From assembly GCA_014529385.2 (NCBI GenBank), contig CM043959.1, positions 92,295,529 through 92,359,528 of the forward strand: 64,000 nucleotides of DNA, given 5' to 3'. Shown piece by piece: positions 57,113 through 64,000 of the stretch. Source of the stretch: Adiantum capillus-veneris (lineage: Eukaryota; Streptophyta; Polypodiopsida; Polypodiales; Pteridaceae). Position 1 is the stretch's first letter. Each line of letters opens with the position of its first letter. Position numbers and translations under genes: made by a program. The notes beneath the pieces were generated by a model. The model searched no databases. It was not told the DNA's origin and was given only the letters and a program-made list of their open reading frames with translations.

Positions 57113-58191
57113 GTCTTTAATTAGTTTAAGTTCTTTTATAAGTTAGCATTGCATACGTAAGAAGGATAAACTGGTTGAAAACGGAAGGTAAACTCCCAAC
57201 GTGCATTTGTTTATAATGTAGGAAAGAATTGTTTGGGTTAAAACTGGTTGAAATAGGAAAGAAATGTTTGACCATCCTTAAGACAGCTTGTCTCAAGACA
57301 CCTCCGACTCCTTAGTATAAATTGATGATAATGATTGGCTTTCTAGCCTCGGATAAGTCGATTATCCCCATGAACGTTGTGTTTCTACTCCGTGTAATGT
57401 GTTGATGTTTCTACATAAGTTAGGATACCGCTTTTTATCCTAGGGGAGCCGCCCGGTTGTATGGGCAACTGGTTTGGTGTATGGGCACCCGGAACCTTGG
57501 GTGTGGGTTTATCTACTCCGGATTTGAATAAGGAATGGGTGCCGTTTTTCACCCTTAGGTGGTCTTGAGACAAGAGTATTGATCATGGTTATTATGGATA
57601 ATGTTTTGATTGACAGTACCCTGTCTTAAGTTTAAAGATGTCTGTTTTCTAAAACAATGCTTTCAATGTTGTCTTCAAGGAATTACTATGATGGAACGTT
57701 AAAAGAAACCATTATTTTAAATGTTTTAAAACAATGTGATAGTAAAATAAATGAATCATGTGTGAGTGCGGGGTGGCAAGTGGGGATTGACTAAGGTTGT
57801 CAATCATGGACGGGTGGACCTAATTAGTCAAGTAACTATCCATCCCTGCGCACTAAAACGTTTAGAAAACTTCTTAACTTGGAAGAGGAGTCCACCAGCG
57901 GCTGTGCCCTCACATCTGTTGGGGGAGGAAAAGCGTTGGTTGAGGATACCTTAGCCCAATTGTGGTAGTTATAGGGCCAAAATAGTTTTTTTGGAATTTT
58001 AAAAGGTTGTCCCGTTCCGCTGCGAGACAGGACTAGGTCTTCTTTTAAGGCTATAGACCCAAGCCATTGTCAATGGTAAGAGTCTATTCCTTGGATTTTT
58101 CTTCTTTAGAGACTCTGATTTTTATCAGACCTAGAGACCTGTCAAGGATCCCATCCCGATCTCGGTATAGGCGGGATGGGGACCTTACAAG

Positions 58192-58203
58192 TGGTATCAG
58201 AGC
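58192..58203 (+). other. Primer binding site of element D
   Basis: TGGTATCAGAGC, an exact match to the standard initiator tRNA-Met-complementary site of plant LTR retrotransposons, two bases after the LTR end CCTTACA. Confidence 0.9.
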
Positions 58204-58269
58204 ATAGGTTTCAGAGCCTGGGTTAGTTTGGAAAAATTTCGTATTGTCTGAAAATATAAAAAGAAAATA

Positions 58270-58320
58270 TATGTGTGTGTGTGTGTGTGTATGTATATAT
58301 ATATATATATATATATATAA
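58270..58320. repeat. (GT)n(AT)n microsatellite
   Basis: TGTGTG units pass into ATATAT units between the primer binding site and the gag-region ORF. It lies inside the proposed intron. Confidence 0.95.
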
Positions 58321-58379
58321 ATATAGAAAAATAAATAAATTTGGTTAACTAACCAAAGGCTTATGCGTCGACAATTCAG

Positions 58380-59626
58380 GAAGATCCTGTGATTGAATAT
58401 CGCAAATTCCAAGTCTTTGAGCTCATTTATGAGAGTGCTTGTCATTCTCCAAACTATTTTTTTCGCCGGAGCGTGATGGAGCTACTGATGAAGGCTCACA
58501 CTCCTCATTCGACTCAGATAGATAAAGGCTGGGAGCTTGAATGGAGCAATGAAGGCGGGACATATTACATCAATGTTCGGAAGCTGGGATGTCTTACCAC
58601 GGATTTAAAGAAAATATGCTGCGTTGAGGAACTGAGAGTGGTTCAGTTGTACTACTTCTTGGATACAAACTCGAGTATCATTGTTCCCACTTATCCAAGA
58701 GGCACGGGGAACCCCTGAACGAATGGGTATGGGATAAAGTGGTGGAGATAATTCCATATCGAAGAATCAGAACTTTTCTTAGAATACCCCTAAGAATTTG
58801 GACCTTATAATTTACTTTCCGATTTCCAATTAGTATAAGAACTATTATACCAATCAGTTAGAAGATTGTAGAAATTTGACTCGTTTGTATCACCATATTC
58901 CAAATCAGCCAGTTATGCGGATCCTTTAAAGGTCGCAAAAATTTACAACAAGTTAGGATGAGATACCTAAGGCTCTTTTGTAAGGCTATCCTTGTAAATA
59001 TTCACCTTATAAATAAAGAACCAAATCTTTTGAATTGAATATCTTGATCTTGTGTCTATTCTAAAGTTAAATCCTAGTCGTGTCATAAGTCTTTAAATTG
59101 TTAGTCCATCGATCTTACGAAACCATGTAGATACTTGCTTCTATTCTTTGTACCATGCTTGTTTCTTCTCAAACAAGTGCAACCCCCCAACTTCAAAGGT
59201 AAAGGGGTCAACATGGAACGAGATGCAGAGGTATGGATCAAATCCATGAGGCATACATCAATACAGAATGCCCTTCTCAGGGCTAAGCCTCTTGCAGCTG
59301 AATGAACCAACTCTACAAAGAACTATAATGGATTTAGTAACTTTAGGGGAAGAGACAGGGAAAATTCCAACTAGGGATATCAACAACGTGGAGTAGCTGC
59401 AGTAGTGAACTAAGAACAGATCTTTCCAAACGTTAGGTGCTATGGATGCAATCAAATGGGACACTTTAGAAATAACTGTCCAGAAGAACAAAACCCTCGA
59501 ATTACTGCTAGAGCCATTCCTCAAAATCAAGGAGATAATCTAAGAGGAAGTAGAAATGGAGGACAAGGTAGAGGAAGAGCAAGAGGAGCCAGATCTTATG
59601 CAATCATAGGAGAAGCAACCCTATGA
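58380..59626 (+). pseudogene. Gag region of element D with CCHC zinc knuckle, broken
   Basis: The first frame (58380-58720) reads EDPVIEYRKFQVFELIYES, then RRSVMELLMKAHTPH and GGTYYINVRKLGC. It is open for 113 codons, but I do not recognise it as a capsid domain. After many stops, the gag end is clear: CYGCNQMGHFRNNCPEE (59438-59488) is a CX2CX4HX4C nucleocapsid knuckle that binds element RNA. It is followed by a basic Gly/Arg-rich tail (GGQGRGRARGARSYA) and a stop at 59624. Fragments between (59190-59400, GSNP and GIHQYRM-like) are worn gag. Non-functional as it stands. Confidence 0.72.
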
Positions 59627-60511
59627 ATAAGAAAGATAAAAGAGCCACTCGCTTGGCCATAGTTAGCAATCTTAGAGCTTTGTAAACCACTATAAATCAA
59701 TAATGTAAAAACTTGAGTTACTTATATATTATAATGGAATACATGATTTTCTTCTCCAAAATTACTTAATGAATCTAAAGTTAAGTTGGTATTTAATCAA
59801 GAAATTAAGGGTTGATCTAGCAAATGAGACAGAAGTTCTCGATAGTATGAAAAGAAATTGAATCTTGAGATTGAGATAGTTATTAAGCAACCAACTCACA
59901 TTCTTTGTGCACACGATAACTTTCCTTGGAAAATAACCTAGATATGAAAGTATTAAGGTAACGAGACTAATAGGAAGACGAAAAGAACTCTTGGTATGAT
60001 ACTTCTTAAACCCCCTATACATATTGTTGGTCAACCGGGTTAGAGCACAGAGGGGATACCTCTGGTGCAATGATAGGAGCTTGTGCCGAACGTCGATTGC
60101 TCAGAATGGCAAGAACACGCTGAGCGCATTCAGATTGGCAAAGCTAAAATACATGATACTTGTCGAACGCTGATTGCTCTAAATGGTCAGTTAGACCGAG
60201 CGTGTTCATGTTGACAAGGTGGATATATGGATCTTTATGGAATTGAATTAACCTGGTTTTTGAGATGATACAAATGGTTTGTAAAGGTTTTTAAGATGGG
60301 CTCAACACTAAGAGTTTCTTGAGGAAAAATTGGCTAGCAAGTAACTCCAACTAGAAACTAGAAAGAACTCTTAGAATAATCAGTAACATTTGGTAAAGTG
60401 GAAAGGTTATCCCTTCGAAGATGCCACTTAGGGGGGATGAATTTCTCTTCTCAAAGATTTTCCCAATTTCGGTTGAGATGAGGACATCTCAAATTCTTAA
60501 GTTGGAGTGAT
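59627..60511 (+). pseudogene. Pol remnants ending in a chromodomain-like tail
   Basis: Most of pol is deleted. The last 120 bp before LTR2 read VKWKGYPFEDAT, a stop, then FLFSKIFP-like sequence, which matches the C-terminal chromodomain region of chromovirus integrases (LVKWKG.P.EDATWE). The TAG stands where the family has Trp, a G to A change. The rest (59640-60380) has no readable domain. Two copies of CGAACG.CGATTGCTC (about 60090 and 60155) form a small direct repeat of about 65 bp. The 102-codon minus-strand ORF here is a shadow frame. Confidence 0.55.
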
Positions 60512-63056
60512 TGTAACGTTTTCAGTTTCTGAAACCTTAAAGGTTGTATAAAGCTTAATCAAACTGATATGATTATTGAAAAAGCAATGTAGAATTGTCC
60601 GACCATGGCAAATATTGGTATTTTTGGAATCTTAAGCACAGCAAACCCCGGGCTAGAAATTTTCCGACTTGAATTCCGATAAAAACTGGCATAGTTATGA
60701 CCCCTGGAAGTTTACACTGTGAATTGAGTAAAATAGGTAAAATTGAAGGGTTGCAATAATCATTTAAGCATAGACTTTATTAAAGGCCTCCTAGATATTT
60801 ACAAGATATTTACCAATTAAGCAAAAATAGGTCAAAATATAGCAGAATTGATATTTTAAAAGCTGGCAGGTAATGGGAGGGTCATCACTGACCTTCCACG
60901 GACTCATTTAGCATCAGGGGGCGGTTTTTGACCTGTAGGGGACTGCTTGAACTGCAAGCAACTGCCTTTTTCAGCTGGTGAGAGCTTATGAGTGCCAGAA
61001 AACTATAAATAAGACCCCTAGCTTCACATTTACATAGACTCGGAGCCTTGATACTCTCTCTCTCATCTAGAGAGAACACTATGTAGAAATCATTAGAGAT
61101 TAATCTCTAATTGATTAACCTAAATGGTAATTAGCATAATCCTTCTTAATTAGCAAGGTTACATTAAGCTATTTTGTTAATAAATCAAATATTAGGCCTA
61201 TGTATACTCATAAAACCTCTCTTAATTAATTAATCTCTTCTAATTATTTTAATTAAGCTTAGTAATATTAAGCTAACTAATTATCCTATCATATTAGGGT
61301 TGAAATTAGCCAAATTAACCATGAATTAATGATAAATATATTAATTAAGCTTAGATTAAGTTGAGGTAATTATCAGAGTTGCATTAGATAGTCATTAAGC
61401 TAGAAAACTTATCCTATAATTTTTTGAGTAATCTTCCTAATTAATTAGGCATAATTACTCTATTTTTTGAGCAAATTAAATAGGGAAAGTTAGTAAATTA
61501 ATTTCAAATGCTGTGATATATTTATCACTGGTTAGATAGGTGTTAAGAAACCCGTGATAATTAGGATAAGCTCAGAAAATCAATCTAGCTAATTACTTTA
61601 GTAGAAATACTCTGTTTTTTCAAAAATTTAAATAGGGAAAATTAGTAAATTGATTTCAAATGCCATGATATATTTATCAGTGATTAATTAGGTGTTGAAA
61701 AACCTGTGATAATTAAGAGAAGCTCAAATAATTAATCTAGAAAACTATAAATAGGATCCCTAGCCTCACATTTTACACAGACTCGGAGCCTTGATACTCT
61801 CTCTCTCATCTAGAGAGAACACTACGCAGAAATCATTAGAGATTAATCTCTAATTGATTAACCTAAACGATAATTAGCAGAATCCTTCTTAATTAGCAAG
61901 GTTAGATTAAACTATTTTGTTAATAAATCAAAGATTAGGCCTATGGATACTCATAAAACCTCTCTTAATTAATTAATCTTTGCTGATTATTATAATTAAG
62001 CTTAGTAATATTAAGCTAACTAATTATCCTACCATATTAGGACTGAAATTATCCAAATTAACAATGAATTAATGGTAAATATATTAATTAAGCTTAGATT
62101 AAGTTGACATAATTATCAAAGTTGAATTAAATATTCATTAAGCTAGAAAAATTATCCTATAATTTTTTGAGTAATTTTCCTAATTAATTAGGCAGAATTA
62201 CTCTATTTTTGAGAAAATTAAATAGGGAAAATTAGTAAATTGATTTCAAATGCTGTGATATATTTATTAGAGGTCAATTAGGTGTTAAGAAACCCGTGAT
62301 AATTAGGAGAAGCTCAAAAAATCAATCTAGCTAATTACTTTAGCAAAAATACTCTAGTTTTTTAGAAATTTAAATAGGGAAAATTAGTAAATTGATTTCA
62401 AATGCCATGATATATTTGTTAGTGATTAATTAGATGTTAAGCAACCTGTGATAATTAGGAGAATCTTAGATAATTAATCGAGTTAATTACTTTAGGAGAA
62501 ATACTCTATTTTTTTAGTAATTTAAATAGGGGAAATTAGTAAATTGATTTCAAATGCTGTGATATATTTATCAATGGTTAATTAGGTGCTAAGAAACTTG
62601 TGATAATTAGAAGAATCTCAGAAAATTAATCTAGCTAATTACCTTAACAGAAATACTCTGTTTTTTGAGAAATTTAAATAGGAGAAATTAGTAAATTGAT
62701 TTCAAATGCCATGATATAATTATCAACGATTAATTAAAGAATAAGGAACCCGTGATGATTAGGAGAAGCTCAGAAAATTAATCTAGCTAATTACTTTAGA
62801 AGAAATACTCTATTTTTTGAGCAATTTAAATAGGGAAAATTAGTAAATTGATTACAAATGCCATGATTTATTTATCAATGGTTAACTAGGTATTAAGAAA
62901 CCCGTGATAATTAAGAGAAGCTCAGATAATTAATCTAGCTAATTACTTCAGTAGAAATACTCTATTTTTTGAGCAATTTAAATAGGGGAAATTATTAAAT
63001 TGATTTCAAATGCTGTGATATATTTATCAGTGGTTAATTAGGTGTTAAAAAACATG
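60512..63056 (+). repeat. LTR2 of element D, rearranged and truncated
   Basis: It starts TGTAACGTTTTCAGTTTC and follows LTR1 to the second 152-bp unit. At about 61739 it jumps back to the promoter (AAAACTATAAATAGG), so the segment from TATA box into the tandem array is present twice in LTR2 (61001-61739 and 61741 onward). Array units then begin near 62201, 62352, 62505, 62657, 62811 and 62963. The LTR is cut at about 63056, where the duplicated host flank starts; TTGAGCCGG is shared at the joint. The leader ORF and LTR end are lost. Confidence 0.82.
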
Positions 63057-63615
63057 TTGAGCCGGGTAATTGCAACTTCTTGATACAGCTATTGTTCACA
63101 CACCAAATCGGCAGACAAACACTCTTCAAGCAGTTTTTGCTGACATACAGATGCTTTGCCCAACTGGCAGTCTCGCCTTTTCTCGGCGATCATGATTCTC
63201 AGCAATTTTGCTATTTTGCTTGCAGCGGAGGCTCTTCTTTGTCATCAATTAGATTATTGGCTGATCTGAACCTAGCTGATTTGAGACCTAATGATTGAAG
63301 AGCTACCAGAACTAAAGAAGGTTTGTTGCTCTGACTGCTCACCCACCAAGGAGTTGCTACAGTATTAGTATTGTTGGAGACGTGCCTTTTTGTGGTGATC
63401 ACATCTAGCCCAACATCTCCATTATGTCGTAGCTTTATGTCTCTAGCTTTACTTTCTGTTAGCTGCTTACCAGTGTTCAATAAACCATTGCACCAAACCC
63501 CTTTGATGAGATTCAATGTATGTCACAAAAGGATCGTATCCAAGTCGCTATGATGCAGTCCCCATAGTGTATCCGGTATAGCCATTCGCATTGGGATAGC
63601 GACCTGATGCCATGC
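63057..63615. repeat. Duplicated flank, copy 2
   Basis: Equal in length (559 bp) to 53323-53881, with scattered substitutions. It carries the minus-strand ORF 63516-63211 (MNLIKGVWCNGLLNTGKQL start), differing from its counterpart at three residues by eye. It ends at the same LTR junction as copy 1. Confidence 0.9.
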
Positions 63616-64000
63616 TGTAAGGTTTCCAGTTTCTGAAACCTTAAAGGTTGTATAAAGCTTAATCAAATTGATATGATTATTGAAAAAGTAATGTAGAATT
63701 GTCCGACCATGGCAAATATTGGTATTTTTGGAATCTTAAGCACAGCAAACCCCGGGCTAGAAATTTTCAGAATTGAATTCCGATAAAAGCTGGCATAGTT
63801 ATGACCCCTGGAAGTTTACACTGTGAATTGAGTAAAATCGGTAAAATTGAAGGGTTGCAGTAATCATTTAATCATAGACTTTATTAAAGGCCTCCTAGAT
63901 ATTTACAAGATATTTACCAATTAAGAAAAAATAGGTCAAAATATAACAGAATTGATATTTTAAAAGCTGGCAGGTAATGGGAGGGTCATCACTGACCTGC
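63616..64000 (+). repeat. LTR3 of element D family, runs off the window
   Basis: It starts TGTAAGGTTTCCAGTTTC and continues collinear with LTR1 and LTR2 to the window end. It shares GCACAGCAAACCCCGGG and GTAATGTAGAATTG-type variants with LTR2, not LTR1. Confidence 0.88.

Larger units (their letters stand above)
53882..58189 (+). repeat. LTR1 of element D (4.3 kb)
   Basis: It starts TGTAAGGTTTCTAGTTTCTG and ends GGGACCTTACA. It holds a TATA box (54376), a CT-rich start region (54425-54450), a 152-bp tandem array (54830 to about 56200), a leader ORF (56927-57112) and GC-richer 3' sequence, with GTTGTATGGGCAACTGG near 57460, also seen in LTR A. Alignment with LTR2 (60512 onward) and LTR3 (63616 onward) is close, and LTR2 and LTR3 share variants (GCACAGCAAACCCCGGG) against LTR1. 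Confidence 0.85.
53882..63056 (+). mobile_element. Chromovirus-derived element with 4.3-kb LTRs (element D)
   Basis: 5' LTR 53882-58189, primer binding site 58192, gag remains 58380-59626, pol reduced to scraps ending in a chromodomain-like piece (about 60395-60440), then LTR2 from 60512, cut at 63056. LTR ends are TGTAAGG and CCTTACA (7-bp inverted match). The internal part is only about 2.3 kb, so RT, RNase H and most of integrase are deleted. The element is therefore a deletion derivative. LTR2 carries an internal re-duplication of its promoter region. Directly after its truncated end the host flank and a third LTR start follow. Confidence 0.82.

Noticed and set aside
59762-60070. 102-codon minus-strand ORF
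   Set aside because: AT-rich shadow frame in the deleted pol region, with no motif and no second copy to compare.

Overview
The window reads as repeat-dominated nuclear DNA of a land plant. The evidence is plant-type PPR repeats, LTR retrotransposons primed by initiator tRNA-Met (TGGTATCAGAGC-type sites), a plant L1-type LINE, CACTA- and MULE-type DNA transposon remains, long GA/CT/GT microsatellites, and one intron-rich gene. The decayed DMYAKCG-type PPR array and the long LTRs would suit a large fern or lycophyte genome, but I cannot prove the taxon. No bacterial operon, rRNA, tRNA or CRISPR locus is visible.

Layout. 1-5.5 kb: non-coding DNA, a decayed PPR array (about 1.9-4.3 kb) and microsatellites. 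5.5-8.7, 17.2-19.0, 19.9-21.1 and 21.3-23.8 kb: four blocks of one satellite with a monomer of about 187 bp, built from two large hairpins so that each monomer nearly equals its own reverse complement. Block 1 is followed by a minus-strand L1-type LINE (8.7-14.9 kb) and a minus-strand LTR fragment (15.0-17.1 kb). 24.1-24.9 kb: a gag-protease fragment. 25.9-29.1 kb: a minus-strand multi-exon gene of unknown function; most introns join in matching phase, and its last exon is short. 29.3-30.1 kb: a palindrome array just upstream of that gene. 30.7-38.3 kb: a decayed minus-strand Ty3/gypsy element, split inside gag by a plus-strand LTR element (34.5-37.2 kb). 38.6-39.2 kb: microsatellites and a CACTA-like terminus. 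39.2-40.9 kb: a MULE-like transposase pseudogene cut by the next element. 40.9-51.5 kb: a chromovirus with long LTRs, pol in one frame broken only by stop codons, and two homologous extra ORFs, one sense before pol and one antisense after it. Its 5' LTR holds a 1.7-kb DNA transposon with long terminal inverted repeats. 51.5-53.9 kb: low-information DNA with small ORFs. 53.9-64 kb: a chromovirus-derived element with 4.3-kb LTRs carrying a 152-bp tandem array and a leader ORF; a flanking host segment and the LTR start recur at 63.1-64 kb.

The most unusual signals are: (1) the self-complementary satellite, with local orientation flips; (2) LTRs that carry a basic leader ORF (starting MAPVKRTR or MIPKRTR) ending at a phase-0 splice-donor-like site; in the 53.9-kb element an acceptor-like site past the primer binding site could join it to gag in frame; (3) the paired sense/antisense accessory ORFs; and (4) the unrecognised multi-exon gene. 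All intron, splicing and family statements come from reading the sequence by eye; no search or alignment program was run.
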